From contig NZ_BPQT01000027.1 in assembly GCF_022179405.1 (NCBI RefSeq), forward strand, positions 1 through 64,000: a DNA stretch of 64,000 bases. The letters run 5' to 3'. The notes under the pieces were generated by a model. That model was not told where the DNA came from and made no database searches. It saw nothing but the letters and a program-made list of their open reading frames with translations. Positions 29,718 through 38,899 of this stretch are shown one piece after another. The number at the start of each line of letters is the position of its first letter. Positions within the stretch are counted from its first letter, which is position 1. The translations under genes were made by a program, and so were the position numbers. The stretch comes from Methylobacterium marchantiae (GTDB taxonomy: Bacteria; Pseudomonadota; Alphaproteobacteria; Rhizobiales; Beijerinckiaceae).

Positions 29718-29878
29718 CCGCGGATCGAGCAGGCCAGCCGCGACGACTTTCGCGTTTTAATCCCCCGCGCGCCTCCACCGCAGGTCCCGATGGAATCCGA
29801 TCGGGCCGACGCGCGTTGTCGGAGGGCGGCGTCAGTGATCCGGCCGCGAGATTCACTCCTCTCGGATCCGGAGACCCG

Positions 29879-31099
29879 ATGTCCGACCCCGCGAATATTT
29901 CGCCGTCCCGTCGTCTGTTCATGGCCGGCAGCCTCGCCGGCATCGGCGGCGTGCTCGCTTCCGACCGCGCCGCGTCCCAGGCGATCCCGACGACGCCCAT
30001 CGGCCGGCCCGAGCCCAAGCTCGATCAGCCGCCGCCGCTGCCGCGCGACAAACATCTCGGCTGGGCGGTGGTGGGGCTCGGCGACTTCGCCCAGGCGCAG
30101 GTCCTGCCCGCCCTGGAGAGATCGCGGCGCTCGAAGACCGTCGCCCTCGTCTCCGGCAATCCGGAGAAGGCCAAGGCCGTGGCGGCCCGATACGGAGTCG
30201 AGTCCGGCGGACTCTACGATTACGGCTCGATGGGCAAGATGGCCGACAACACGGACATCGCCGCGGTCTACATCGTGACGCCGAATTCCACGCATGCCGA
30301 CCTGACGATCAAGGCACTGGAGGCCGGCAAGCACGTCCTCTGCGAGAAGCCGATGGCGACCACGTCCGCCGATTGCCAGCGGATGATCGACGCCGCGAAG
30401 GCCGCCGACCGGCGGCTGATGATCGCCTACCGCGTCCATTGGGAGCCGCACAACCTGCGCGCCAAGGCGATGATGGACAAGGGCGAGTTCGGCGAGGTCC
30501 GGTTCGCCTCTTCCGACCATCACCGCCCGCTGGAGCCGTCGCGTCCGCGTGACCAGTGGCGCATCCTCAAGGCCGTGGCCGGCGGAGGGTCCCTGGTCGA
30601 TATCGGCATCTACGGCCTCAACGGCATACAATGGTTCCTCGGCGAGAGCCCGTCCTCAGTCTCGGCCTCCATGTTCTCGCCACCCGACGATCCGCGCTTT
30701 GCCGAGGTCGAGGACGTGTTCACGGCACAACTGGTCTTCCCGTCCGGTCGGCGTGCCACGGTGTCGTCCGGCTACACTTCCGACAAGAAGCGGATCGACC
30801 TCTGGGGCGAGAAGGCCGTGGCCACCCTCGATCCTGGCACCGCCTATCAGGGCAACCGCCTCGTGGTCGGCAATGCCAAGCGTGCCGACGAAATCCTGAC
30901 GGTGGAAGGTGACGCGGTGCAGTTCACCGGCGAGATCGACCACCTGTCGCAGGTGATCGCCGAGGGCGGGGAACTGCGCACGCCCGGCGAGATGGGCCTG
31001 CGCGACATGCGCCTGATCGAGGCGCTCTACCAAGCGGCCGCGACACGCAGATGGGTCGACCTCAACCCCGACATGACGATTCGGTCGGGCGCGCTCTGA
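29879..31099 (+). CDS. Tat-exported Gfo/Idh/MocA oxidoreductase (glucose-fructose oxidoreductase-like)
   Basis: 406 aa. The N-terminus SPSRRLFMAGSLAGIGGVL is a twin-arginine signal, so the folded, cofactor-loaded enzyme is exported. The Rossmann domain starts with WAVVGLGDFAQAQVLPALE (about 62-80). EKPMA (about 160-164) is the family's conserved Lys motif, and the C-terminal substrate domain contains GGSLVDIGIYGLNGIQWFLG. The overall layout resembles periplasmic glucose-fructose oxidoreductase, which keeps NADP tightly bound; the substrates here are not known. GGAGACCCG precedes the ATG. It is 184 bp downstream of yejE. Confidence 0.87.
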   Translation: MSDPANISPSRRLFMAGSLAGIGGVLASDRAASQAIPTTPIGRPEPKLDQPPPLPRDKHLGWAVVGLGDFAQAQVLPALERSRRSKTVALVSGNPEKAKAVAARYGVESGGLYDYGSMGKMADNTDIAAVYIVTPNSTHADLTIKALEAGKHVLCEKPMATTSADCQRMIDAAKAADRRLMIAYRVHWEPHNLRAKAMMDKGEFGEVRFASSDHHRPLEPSRPRDQWRILKAVAGGGSLVDIGIYGLNGIQWFLGESPSSVSASMFSPPDDPRFAEVEDVFTAQLVFPSGRRATVSSGYTSDKKRIDLWGEKAVATLDPGTAYQGNRLVVGNAKRADEILTVEGDAVQFTGEIDHLSQVIAEGGELRTPGEMGLRDMRLIEALYQAAATRRWVDLNPDMTIRSGAL

Positions 31100-31222
31100 G
31101 GGCGAATGGGAGAGGCCGCCCGCGGGTTGGGCCTCTTCGTGGGAAATTGTGCGGCTGAGATCGGTCTTGCGTATGGGTCGTGATGATTCCGGCGAAGAAC
31201 GTGCAGGGACAAGTCGGTTGTC

Positions 31223-32506
31223 ATGGACGCGTATGTACTCATGCTCGGCGGTTTTGGAGCACTCGTCCTCCTCACCGCCTGGCTGCCGATGGTGCTCCGG
31301 CAATTGCCGCTGTCGCTCCCGATCTGCTGCGTCGCGATCGGGGCCGGCCTTTCGCTGATCCCCGGAATGGCCGACCTTTCGCCGCAGCCCCAGCACCACC
31401 TGCGGCTCATCGAGAGGGTCAGTGAATTCGTCGTCATCATCTCGCTGATGGGCGCCGGACTGAAGCTCGACCGCCGCATCGGTTGGAGACGCTGGATGGT
31501 GACATGGCGCCTGCTCGCCCTCGCCATGCCGCTGACGATCCTCGTTCTCGGATTCCTGGCCTCGAACCTGCTCGGTCTCGGCATCGCCTCCTCGCTGCTC
31601 ATCGCGGCATCGCTCGCGCCGACCGATCCGGTCCTCGCCTCCGACGTCCAGGTCGGACCGCCTTCGCAGGGCGACGAGGACGAGATGCGCTTCGGCCTCA
31701 CCTCCGAGGCCGGACTAAACGACGGGCTCGCCTTCCCCTTCGTCAACCTCGCCATCGCGCTCGCCGTCTCGAACGGCTTGAATGCGGGCGAATGGGCCGA
31801 ATGGGTGGGGATTTCGCTGGTGTGGAAGATGTTCGCCGGCATCGTCCTGGGCGCCGCCATTGGGCGAGGTCTCGGCTGGCTGACCTTCCATCTTCCGAAC
31901 CGGGCCCGCCTGTCGCGCACGGGTGATGGTTTTGTCGCCCTCGGCATCACCTGCCTGACCTATGCCGTCGTGGAGGCGGTGCATGGCTACGGCTTCGTCG
32001 GCGTCTTCGTGGCGGCCTTGGCGATGCGATGGTCAGACCGGGGCAACGACTACCATCACGCCCTCCACGGATCGGCCGAAGCCTTCGAGCGCCTGGCGAT
32101 GATGGTGCTCCTCGTGGGTTTTGGCCTCGCCATCGGCGCCGGCCTCCTGCAGGGCATCGGGTGGCAGGGCGTCGCCTTCGCATTTCTGGTGATCTTCGTC
32201 GTCCGGCCGCTCTGCGGTTGGATCAGCCTCATCGGGCATGACAAGCCCGCCAGCGAGCGGGCCGTGATCAGCGTCTTCGGAATCAGGGGGCTGGGCACGA
32301 TCTACTACCTCGCCTTCGCCCTCGGGCATGCGGGGTTCGAGCAGCCGGGGCTGCTGTGGAGCACGGCCGGGTTGACCATCCTCCTGTCGATCATCCTGCA
32401 CGGCGTATCCGTGTCACCGATCCTCGGCTTCCTCGACCGCCGCAGCGGACGCGACACCGAGAGCGCTCAGCTCGACCTGCCGCTGGTCTCGTCGCCCGCC
32501 GAATGA
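31223..32506 (+). CDS. Cation/proton antiporter, CPA1 (NhaP-type)
   Basis: 427 aa with about 12 predicted TM helices. The ion-binding core is recognisable from SLAPTDPVLASDVQVG (about 131-146, with the Thr-Asp-Pro of the unwound helix) and SEAGLNDGLAFPFV (about 160-173, with the Asn-Asp pair of electroneutral CPA1 members). It exchanges Na(+) or K(+) for H(+) across the inner membrane. There is no C-terminal regulatory domain, only a short polar tail. It appears monocistronic, 123 bp after the oxidoreductase gene. Confidence 0.88.
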   Translation: MDAYVLMLGGFGALVLLTAWLPMVLRQLPLSLPICCVAIGAGLSLIPGMADLSPQPQHHLRLIERVSEFVVIISLMGAGLKLDRRIGWRRWMVTWRLLALAMPLTILVLGFLASNLLGLGIASSLLIAASLAPTDPVLASDVQVGPPSQGDEDEMRFGLTSEAGLNDGLAFPFVNLAIALAVSNGLNAGEWAEWVGISLVWKMFAGIVLGAAIGRGLGWLTFHLPNRARLSRTGDGFVALGITCLTYAVVEAVHGYGFVGVFVAALAMRWSDRGNDYHHALHGSAEAFERLAMMVLLVGFGLAIGAGLLQGIGWQGVAFAFLVIFVVRPLCGWISLIGHDKPASERAVISVFGIRGLGTIYYLAFALGHAGFEQPGLLWSTAGLTILLSIILHGVSVSPILGFLDRRSGRDTESAQLDLPLVSSPAE

Positions 32507-32779
32507 TGCTCTGCCGAAAATGGGAACGGCACCACGAAATGCCGGACATTCTCCAAATTTCGCGCGGCGCCCTGAAACATAAAACGCAAGTTTTTCGTGC
32601 CGTTTGCTAAATCGTCTCACTGGGAGTACACAACAGAGATCGATCGGTGATCAGATTTTCTTTTGCGTGAGTCGCGAGACTCCCTTTAGAGAGTCAGGTT
32701 CGGGTCGAGACAACGGAGAAGGCCGTGCATCTTCGTGCGGACCTCCGAACTATGATGCCCGCAAGGGCGAAGGATTATG

Positions 32780-32989
32780 ATGGCTGTCGGTACTGTTAAG
32801 TGGTTCAACGAGCAAAAGGGCTTCGGCTTCATCCAGCCGGATAACGGCGGCAACGACGTGTTCGTGCACATCTCCGCCGTAGAGCGCGCAGGCATGCGCG
32901 GCCTCGCCGAAGGCCAGAAGGTCTCCTACGAGATGGAGACCGACAAGCGCAGCGGCAAGCAGTCCGCCGGCAGCCTCCAAGCCGCTTGA
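32780..32989 (+). CDS. Cold-shock protein, CspA family
   Basis: 69 aa single OB-fold RNA/DNA-binding protein. RNP1 is KGFGFIQ and RNP2 is [20 protein letters not shown] is the standard beta1-beta2 start. I use the second of two adjacent ATGs, six bases after GAAGG; the first (32777) would add one Met. The preceding 270 bp lack a gene and would form a long 5' leader containing a small stem (GACTC/GAGTC near 32677-32694). Long structured leaders are common for cold-shock mRNAs. Two hairpins follow the gene. Confidence 0.93.
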   Translation: MAVGTVKWFNEQKGFGFIQPDNGGNDVFVHISAVERAGMRGLAEGQKVSYEMETDKRSGKQSAGSLQAA

Positions 32990-32994
32990 GCCAA

Positions 32995-33054
32995 GTGAGG
33001 CTCTTTTAAGAGCTTCACTATGGACTAAGAGCCGCTCTCCATTGGAGAGCGGCT
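32995..33054 (+). terminator. Tandem hairpins ending the cold-shock gene
   Basis: The first stem is GTGAGGCTCTT with AAGAGCTTCAC (32995-33018). The second, stronger one has arms GCCGCTCTCC and GGAGAGCGGC around three bases (33031-33053), and CGTGCGTTTTCG follows. The second is the likely terminator. Confidence 0.65.
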
Positions 33055-33124
33055 TCGTGCGTTTTCGATCTTCCCCTTATCTTCCTGCGGCGCTGCCTTG
33101 CCGCTTCCCAAACCAGGATTCTGT

Positions 33125-33487
33125 GTGAGCCAATTCAACGAAAACTCCATGACCGACCGCCTCAAGGCTTCGCAGGAAGCCCGTCAGGCCGCGCTGGCGC
33201 GTTTCCGCGACCGCCCGGCCGCCGACGATCCGACGGTGGTCGCCCGCAAGGCCGAGCGTGAAGCGATCGCCCGCGAGCGCGAAATCCGCGTCGCCGCCCG
33301 CGAGGCCGAGCGCGCCGCAGCCGCAGCGCAGGCCGTCGCAGAGGCCGAGGCCGAGCGCGAACGTCAGGCCATCGAAGCGGCTCGTGTCGCCGAGGAGAAG
33401 ATCGCTCTCGCCGCTGCCGCTCGCATCGAGCAGAAGCAGCAGCGCGATGCGCGCTACGCCGCGCGCAAGGCCAAGGCGCGCAAGTAA
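33125..33487 (+). CDS. DUF6481 family protein
   Basis: 120 aa from a GTG start at 33125; AGGA precedes it and family-like sequence (SQFNENSMTDRLKASQEAR) begins there. An ATG at 33149 is an alternative. The protein is almost entirely one long charged Ala/Glu/Arg helix, probably coiled coil, with FRDRPAADDPTVVARKAER near the start and DARYAARKAKARK at the end. The family is common in Methylobacterium and relatives and has no known function. Confidence 0.75.
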   Translation: MSQFNENSMTDRLKASQEARQAALARFRDRPAADDPTVVARKAEREAIAREREIRVAAREAERAAAAAQAVAEAEAERERQAIEAARVAEEKIALAAAARIEQKQQRDARYAARKAKARK

Positions 33488-33770
33488 GATCACGAGCCCG
33501 AAGCATCGGCTCGACCCGCGGAATTCGCTTTCCGCGCACGAGCATCGAAGTTCCGACAGTTCGGTGTCGCCGCCGCGGTCGTACGGTCGGGGCGGCCAAG
33601 GTCGGATGGGGTTAGCTCGTGTCCTCGCGGGGGTTCGAGCGCCGGGCGGCATCTCCGGACGGGGCTGCCGCTGGACTCGTCACTTTCCGAAGCGGGAAGG
33701 CGACGCGCGATCACCAATACCCGTCCGAGGGCGCGGAAGCGTTCCGCGTCAACTCAGAAAGGCAAACCCC

Positions 33771-33968
33771 ATGGCCCACAAGTTCAAGCTCGGGCAGCGC
33801 GTGCGCCGCGCGCGCATCGGTTATGCCGATGCCAAGACCGATCCTGCAGACGTGTTCGAGATCGTCCGTCTCGTCCCCGAGGACCAGACCGGCGAGCCAT
33901 TCTACCGGATCAAGTCCGGTGGCGGTGAGCGCGCCGTGCGCGAAGGCGAGATTACTCTCGCGTCGTGA
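33771..33968 (+). CDS. Small conserved-looking protein, 65 aa
   Basis: Basic N-terminus (MAHKFKLGQRVRRARIGYAD) followed by alternating beta-like segments (DVFEIVRLVPEDQTGEPFYR and GGGERAVREGEITLAS). The pattern suggests a small SH3-like barrel with nucleic-acid-binding character. An AAAGGC site precedes the ATG and a strong terminator follows 42 bp after the stop, both supporting a real gene. Function unknown. Confidence 0.65.
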   Translation: MAHKFKLGQRVRRARIGYADAKTDPADVFEIVRLVPEDQTGEPFYRIKSGGGERAVREGEITLAS

Positions 33969-34009
33969 AGACGGTCTCTGCTCCGGTCAGGCCGGTGGCA
34001 GACACTATC

Positions 34010-34045
34010 AAAAAGGCCCCGCATCCTTCGATGCGGGGCCTTTTT
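34010..34045. terminator. Bidirectional rho-independent terminator
   Basis: AAAAAGGCCCCGCAT pairs perfectly with ATGCGGGGCCTTTTT around CCTTCG. The A- and T-runs on the two sides allow it to end both the 65-aa gene (plus) and dps (minus). Confidence 0.92.
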
Positions 34046-34073
34046 CGTAACTCGATGCTCTCGCTGGCCTGGA

Positions 34074-34610
34074 TCAATGGCCGCTGTCGGTGGCGTTGCG
34101 GGTCGCCTCGTAGAGAAACCAGGTCCGCTCTTCGGACTGGTCGATCCACTCTTCCAACAGGCTGGTGGTGGAGACGTCCTTGGCCTCGTCCGTCACCTCA
34201 TGCAGCTCACGCATATTGGCGGTGAGGTTCTTGTTGTCGTCGCGCAGCTCGGCCAGCATCTCGAGGGGGCTGACATAATCGGCGTCGTTGTCCTCGACAC
34301 GGGAGAGCTTCGATGCCTGCCCCAGCGAGCGAAGCGTCGTTCCACCGATCTTGCGGGCACGCTCGCCGACATCGTCGATGATGCCGAAGATCTGCTGGGA
34401 CTGTTCGTCGAGCATAAGGTGGTAGTCGCGGAAGTTCGGGCCGCTGACATGCCAGTGAAAGTTCTTCGTCTTCACGTAGAGGGCAAAGAGGTCGGACAGC
34501 AGGACAGTCAGACCTTCGGCGATCTTCTTGGTCGCCTCGGGGGCCAGATCGGTGGGGGTATTCAGGCGGTCGCCGTCGACGCGCGTGCGCCCGCTCGAGC
34601 TCTTTGCCAT
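34074..34610 (-). CDS. dps: DNA-protecting ferritin-like protein
   Basis: 178 aa. Dps dodecamers oxidise Fe(II) with H2O2 and store it, protecting DNA in starvation or oxidative stress. The intersubunit ferroxidase ligands are visible: His in KTKNFHWHVSGPNF (about 47-60) and the Asp/Glu of LMLDEQSQQIFGIIDDVGER (about 65-84). The N-terminal 20 residues hold several basic residues, as in Dps proteins that bind DNA through their tails. Length and motifs are normal. It converges with the 65-aa gene on a shared terminator. Confidence 0.93.
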   Translation of the reverse strand: MAKSSSGRTRVDGDRLNTPTDLAPEATKKIAEGLTVLLSDLFALYVKTKNFHWHVSGPNFRDYHLMLDEQSQQIFGIIDDVGERARKIGGTTLRSLGQASKLSRVEDNDADYVSPLEMLAELRDDNKNLTANMRELHEVTDEAKDVSTTSLLEEWIDQSEERTWFLYEATRNATDSGH

Positions 34611-34810
34611 GACGTCATAACTCCGGTTGGATTTCTATCGCGGGCGGCGTCCAGCGCACGCCCCGTGACGGGAAAAAGCCAGAGATGCGGGGGAAGTTCC
34701 GATTCTTCGCGTCGAGTCCGGGATGAACTCTCGCAGTCGTTACTCCGGGTTCGGGAGATTCCCGATCGCCGCGGCAGAAATCCGGCGGGTCGAGCCCGCC
34801 GGTAGACGCA

Positions 34811-35731
34811 TCAGGTCAGCACAACGACCCGCGAACCGATCTCGACACGACCGTAGAGGTCGATCACGTCCTGGTTGATCATGCGGATACAGCCGGACGA
34901 GACGCTGAGGCCGATCGTTTCCGGCTCGAGCGTTCCGTGGATGCGGTAGAGCGTGTCCTTGTTGTCCTGCCAGAGGTAGTGCGCCCGCGCACCGAGCGGG
35001 TTGCGCGAGCCGCCCGGAACGCCGAGGCCGCTCTGAAGCTGGCTCACCGAGCGCGCGAGCTTGGGCGTGCGGGCGATCATCTCCTTGGGCGGGTACCAGT
35101 CCGGCCACATCTGCTTCGAGTTCACCGTCGAGACGCCGGACCAGGAAAAGCCCTGCTTTCCGACGCCGACGCCGTAGCGCCGCGCCCGGCCGTTGGCCTG
35201 GACCAAAGTCAGGTGGTGCGCGCGCGGATCGACAACGATGGTGCCCGGAGGCTCGGTGCCGGTATAGGCGATCTCCTGGCGGAGGAAGAGCGGGTTCGCC
35301 TTGCGCCAGTTGAAGGCATAGACCGGGAAAGGCTCGTCGGTGATTGCCGCATACGCCCTGGCGTAGTCGATCGGCCCGTTGTCCACCGGACGCGAGACCT
35401 GATCCCCCTGGTTCGCCGGCGGCTGGGCCGCCCTCCGACGGGCATTCGGATCGGCATAGGGATCCGCATCCGGATCGTCCTCGAAGCGCGGCGCGCTCGT
35501 GCGCTCGCGATACGGCTCGTAGCGCCCGCCGCGGCGGCGGTAGAGGCGACCGGCGTCGTCCCGGTAGAGACGGTCATCGTCATAGGGCCCGTATCCGTCG
35601 TCGGACTCGAGAGAGAGGCGGCCGCGAACCTGTGCCAGGGCAGTGAGCGGGGAACCGAGGATCGTGAGCGCCGCCCCCGCTCCGCTCAGGAGGGTCCGGC
35701 GATTGAAAGGAGGATTGGAGCGTTCGGGCAT
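34811..35731 (-). CDS. L,D-transpeptidase (YkuD family)
   Basis: 306 aa. The start NRRTLLSGAGAALTILGSPL is a Tat-like signal ending near TALA, so the enzyme is periplasmic. A low-complexity Asp/Arg/Tyr-rich linker (about 40-105) precedes the YkuD domain (about 165-306). The catalytic motif is intact: His265 in YRIHGT and Cys281 in SSGCIRM. These enzymes make 3-3 crosslinks in peptidoglycan or attach proteins to it. It is a single-gene unit on the minus strand. Confidence 0.9.
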   Translation of the reverse strand: MPERSNPPFNRRTLLSGAGAALTILGSPLTALAQVRGRLSLESDDGYGPYDDDRLYRDDAGRLYRRRGGRYEPYRERTSAPRFEDDPDADPYADPNARRRAAQPPANQGDQVSRPVDNGPIDYARAYAAITDEPFPVYAFNWRKANPLFLRQEIAYTGTEPPGTIVVDPRAHHLTLVQANGRARRYGVGVGKQGFSWSGVSTVNSKQMWPDWYPPKEMIARTPKLARSVSQLQSGLGVPGGSRNPLGARAHYLWQDNKDTLYRIHGTLEPETIGLSVSSGCIRMINQDVIDLYGRVEIGSRVVVLT

Positions 35732-36030
35732 GGATTGCTCAGAGATGGGCCGCTCGCATGGGCGCGAGGACTAAAGCCAAGATTGGGCGGTGACTTAGCA
35801 AGACCAGGGCTCGCCGTCACGCGAGGACCATTGCTGACCAGCATTGCGGTCGGATCGGGTCCGAGCCGACTTCGGAATACGGTTAATCCACGGGACCTTC
35901 ATCATGCTGCGAAAATGAGCAGGAGATGTCCGGATTCCACTGACCTTTGCGATTGCAAAAACCTCCCGGCGCATCGACATAAGCTCACGCTTTTCAAGAT
36001 CATCGAATCATCGGAAGACGGACCAATCCT

Positions 36031-36399
36031 GTGCCGATCTCTTCGTTCGCACGCCTTGGTGCGTCGTCTCTGACGCTCGCCCTCGGCCTCCTCCTCGCCG
36101 GGCCGAGCCCGATCCTCGCCGGCCCGAAGCCGGCTCAATCGGCGGCCGCGTCCAAGGCCGTCGATTCGTCCCGAACCAGATCCGCCAAGAAGACGAGGTC
36201 GGTGAAGGCCAAGCCGGCCCCCGCCGCGACGGGATCACTCGCCAAGGAAGCTGGCTCGACGAATACGAGTTCGACAGACGCCCCGGGGGTGACGTGGACA
36301 TCGGCCGAGCCGGACGAACTGCGGTGCGGGCGCAGCCGCCGCAAGTTGTGGCAACCCGGCGAAGGTTGGGTGGTCAAGAACGTGACCGTTTGCCGGTAG
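36031..36399 (+). CDS. Small secreted protein of unknown function
   Basis: 122 aa from a GTG start. Residues 1-30 form a signal peptide (hydrophobic TLALGLLLAG, ending ILA). The next 50 residues are low-complexity Ala/Ser/Lys/Thr, like a wall-spanning linker. The C-terminal 30 residues (ELRCGRSRRKLWQPGEGWVV to VCR) contain two cysteines that may pair. No family is recognised. It precedes sbcD by 85 bp on the same strand. Confidence 0.55.
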   Translation: MPISSFARLGASSLTLALGLLLAGPSPILAGPKPAQSAAASKAVDSSRTRSAKKTRSVKAKPAPAATGSLAKEAGSTNTSSTDAPGVTWTSAEPDELRCGRSRRKLWQPGEGWVVKNVTVCR

Positions 36400-36483
36400 G
36401 CTGGCGGGTAGGACGAGTCGCGGCACCGCGCTACAAAGCTTCGGCCCGGCGCCATCAGGCCCGGGCAGGGTGGGAGCGATGAC

Positions 36484-37710
36484 GTGATCCGGGTGCTGCA
36501 TACGGGCGACTGGCATATCGGGCAGTCCCTGCGTGGCTATTCGCGCAGCCACGAGCACGCCAAGGCGCTGGCCCATCTCGAAGCCATCGTCGTCACCTAC
36601 GAGGTCGATGCCCTCGTCGTGGCCGGCGACGTCTATGACAGCCAGAACCCGTCGGGCGAGGCGCAGGCGCTGCTCTACGACGTGCTGGTGCGCCTGCATC
36701 GGGCGCGTCCCTCCATGACCATCGTCCTCACCGCCGGCAACCACGATGCGGCTGGACGGCTCGAAGCGCCGAGTCCGATCCTCGAGGCGATCGGCGTGCG
36801 GGTGATCGGCAATGTGCGCCGACGCGACGGCGCCCTCTGCATCGAGCGTCACCTCGTGCCGATCCTGAGGAATGGCGACGTGGCGGCGCAGATCCTGGCG
36901 GTGTCCTATCCCACCGCCGCCTGCCTGCCCCCCATGCGGAAGGAGGAGGGCTCGCCCATCGTCCGGGCGGTGCGCGCCCTCTACGGTCAGGTGATGGAAG
37001 CCGCGACGCCGCATCTTTCCGGCCTGCCCCTTCTGCTGACCGGGCACCTGCATGTGGCCGGGGGAACCGAGTCGGAGGGTGCCGAGCGCCGCATATTGGT
37101 GGGCGGGGAGCATGCCGTGCCGCCGGACGTGTTTCCCGCCGAGGCCGATTACGTGGCGCTCGGCCATCTCCACAAGGCGCAGTCGATCGGCGGCGGGATG
37201 GTGCGCTATTCCGGCTCGCTGATCCCGCTCTCGGCCACCGAGCAGCCCTATGCCCACGGGGTCAGCCTCGTCACCCTGGGCGACGGGCCGGCACGGGTGG
37301 AGCACATCCCGATCCCGCGGCCGGTCCCGTTCCTGCGCTTGCCCGCGCGCGGCGACATGCGGCTCTCCGAACTCGGCGACCATCTCAAAGCGCTGGGCCT
37401 CGACCCGGCCCTGCCGATGGAGGAACGGCCCTATATCCAGGTCCGGCTCGCCCGCGAGGGGCTGGGACCGGGTCATCGGGCGGAGGTCGACCGGATCGCG
37501 GAGGGCTTCCCGGTGCGCATCGTCGACACCCGTGTGACGGCCTCAGCCGACCCGGTCGCGGAGGCCATCGACGCGGCGCCCCTCGTCCGCCTCTCCGAGC
37601 GCGACCCGGAAGACCTCTTCCGCCTCGCCTTCGAGCGCGTGCGAGGGACACCGCCGGCACCGGAGCATCTGGAGGTGTTTCACCGGGTCCGCGCCGAGGC
37701 CGAAGTCTGA
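36484..37710 (+). CDS. sbcD: Exonuclease SbcCD subunit D (Mre11-type nuclease)
   Basis: 408 aa from a GTG start, seven bases after GGGAG. It is the Mn(2+)-dependent nuclease that, with the ATPase SbcC, opens DNA hairpins and processes blocked ends. All phosphodiesterase motifs are present: HTGDWHIGQ, VVAGDVYD, LTAGNHD and LTGHLH with ALGHLHKAQ later. The capping domain and C-terminal SbcC-binding helices make up the rest. Unusually, sbcC is not next but lies 5 kb further on, beyond two unrelated genes. Confidence 0.93.
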   Translation: MIRVLHTGDWHIGQSLRGYSRSHEHAKALAHLEAIVVTYEVDALVVAGDVYDSQNPSGEAQALLYDVLVRLHRARPSMTIVLTAGNHDAAGRLEAPSPILEAIGVRVIGNVRRRDGALCIERHLVPILRNGDVAAQILAVSYPTAACLPPMRKEEGSPIVRAVRALYGQVMEAATPHLSGLPLLLTGHLHVAGGTESEGAERRILVGGEHAVPPDVFPAEADYVALGHLHKAQSIGGGMVRYSGSLIPLSATEQPYAHGVSLVTLGDGPARVEHIPIPRPVPFLRLPARGDMRLSELGDHLKALGLDPALPMEERPYIQVRLAREGLGPGHRAEVDRIAEGFPVRIVDTRVTASADPVAEAIDAAPLVRLSERDPEDLFRLAFERVRGTPPAPEHLEVFHRVRAEAEV

Positions 37711-37854
37711 AAGAGATGGCCGGGGGAGCGTTCTCCCGTTCCGATCGGCTCTTGTCACGATGTCGTTACCCTGCACATAGTCTAATTCGATTGTGCGCCA
37801 TCGAGATTCGCCGGCCACCGCCGATGCGAGCCGGGCGACGGGGGAAACAGCGCC

Positions 37855-38856
37855 ATGAGACGGAAGATCATCGGATCCACGGTCGTCGCGACCGGCTGTG
37901 CCGTCGCGCTCGCTGCCGTCTCCGGCAACGTGGTCCGGGCCGAGGAGGCGGATGCCGCCTCGATCGTTGGCGCCCAGTTCGCCGCGGGCGGCAACAAGCC
38001 CGGCGTGCGTGCCAGCGGCGCCAAAGGTGTCTGCGTCTCGGGGCAGTTCACGCCTTCCGCCGAGGCCGCGAGCCTGTCGAAGGCACCGCAATTCGCCAAA
38101 TCAGTCCCGGTGACGGCCCGGTTCTCCATGGGCGGCAGCAACCCGAAAGTGTCGGACAAGGCCAAGCCCGTGACGCGCGGCTTCGCCATGCGCCTGCGCG
38201 ATCCGGCCGGCGACCTCGTCCTCGTCATCATCTCGGCGCCGGTCTTCTCGGCGCGCACGCCCCAGCAGCTGTTCGAATTCGCCTCCGTCCGCGCTCCCGG
38301 CCCCGACGGCAAGCCCGATGCCGAGAAGATCAAGGCCTTCGGCGTCGCCAATCCCGAGACCACGAAACAGGCGGCCTGGCTCAATGCCCGGCCGGTGCCG
38401 GCGAGCTATGCCGGCGTCGATTACTGGGGCGTCCATGCCTACACGCTCACCAACGCCCGGAACGAGGCGAATGTGGTGAAGCTGAAGACCGTCGCGGCCG
38501 CGGGCCAGCTCGGCCTGAGTGAGGACGACATCAAGACGAAGCCCGACAGCTTCTATGCCGATGAGCTGAAGGAGCGCCTCGCCCAGGGGCCGGCCACCTT
38601 CTCCCTCGTGGCGATCCGCGGAGAGGCCGGCGACCCGACCGCCGATCCGACCGTGATGTGGCCTGAGGACAGCCGCAAGACGACGCCGCTCGGCACCATC
38701 GCGATCCACGCCCTGGAGCCTGACGCCACCTGTGACGCGGCCACCTTCGATCCGGTGGTGGATCTCCCCGCCGGCATCGCCGGCCCGGCCGACGATCCGA
38801 TGTTCGCGATCCGCTCACCGGCCTACGCCGTGTCGCTGTCGCGCCGCTCGCAGTAG
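37855..38856 (+). CDS. Catalase-related heme protein, exported (distal His missing)
   Basis: 333 aa with a signal peptide (1-29, ending VRA). The catalase-fold core is recognisable: GVCVSGQFTPSAEA, FSMGGSNPKVSD, GFAMRLRDPAGD and the C-terminal FAIRSPAYAVSLSRR, in which Tyr324 would be the proximal heme ligand. In catalase-related peroxidases the first motif reads His-Ala-Lys-Gly and supplies the distal catalytic His; here it is SGAKG, with Gly55 in that place. A heme-binding but non-peroxidatic role, or altered chemistry, is possible. It lies 144 bp after sbcD. Confidence 0.8.
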   Translation: MRRKIIGSTVVATGCAVALAAVSGNVVRAEEADAASIVGAQFAAGGNKPGVRASGAKGVCVSGQFTPSAEAASLSKAPQFAKSVPVTARFSMGGSNPKVSDKAKPVTRGFAMRLRDPAGDLVLVIISAPVFSARTPQQLFEFASVRAPGPDGKPDAEKIKAFGVANPETTKQAAWLNARPVPASYAGVDYWGVHAYTLTNARNEANVVKLKTVAAAGQLGLSEDDIKTKPDSFYADELKERLAQGPATFSLVAIRGEAGDPTADPTVMWPEDSRKTTPLGTIAIHALEPDATCDAATFDPVVDLPAGIAGPADDPMFAIRSPAYAVSLSRRSQ

Positions 38857-38865
38857 CGCCGACGA

Positions 38866-38899
38866 CGTCTCCGGCCGGGTTCAGCCCTGGCCGGAGACG
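38866..38899. terminator. Convergent hairpin between the catalase-like and kinase genes
   Basis: Perfect eleven-base arms CGTCTCCGGCC and GGCCGGAGACG with a GGG/CCC inner pairing. It overlaps the stop codon of the histidine kinase and follows the catalase-like gene by 10 bp. There is no T-run. Confidence 0.45.
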
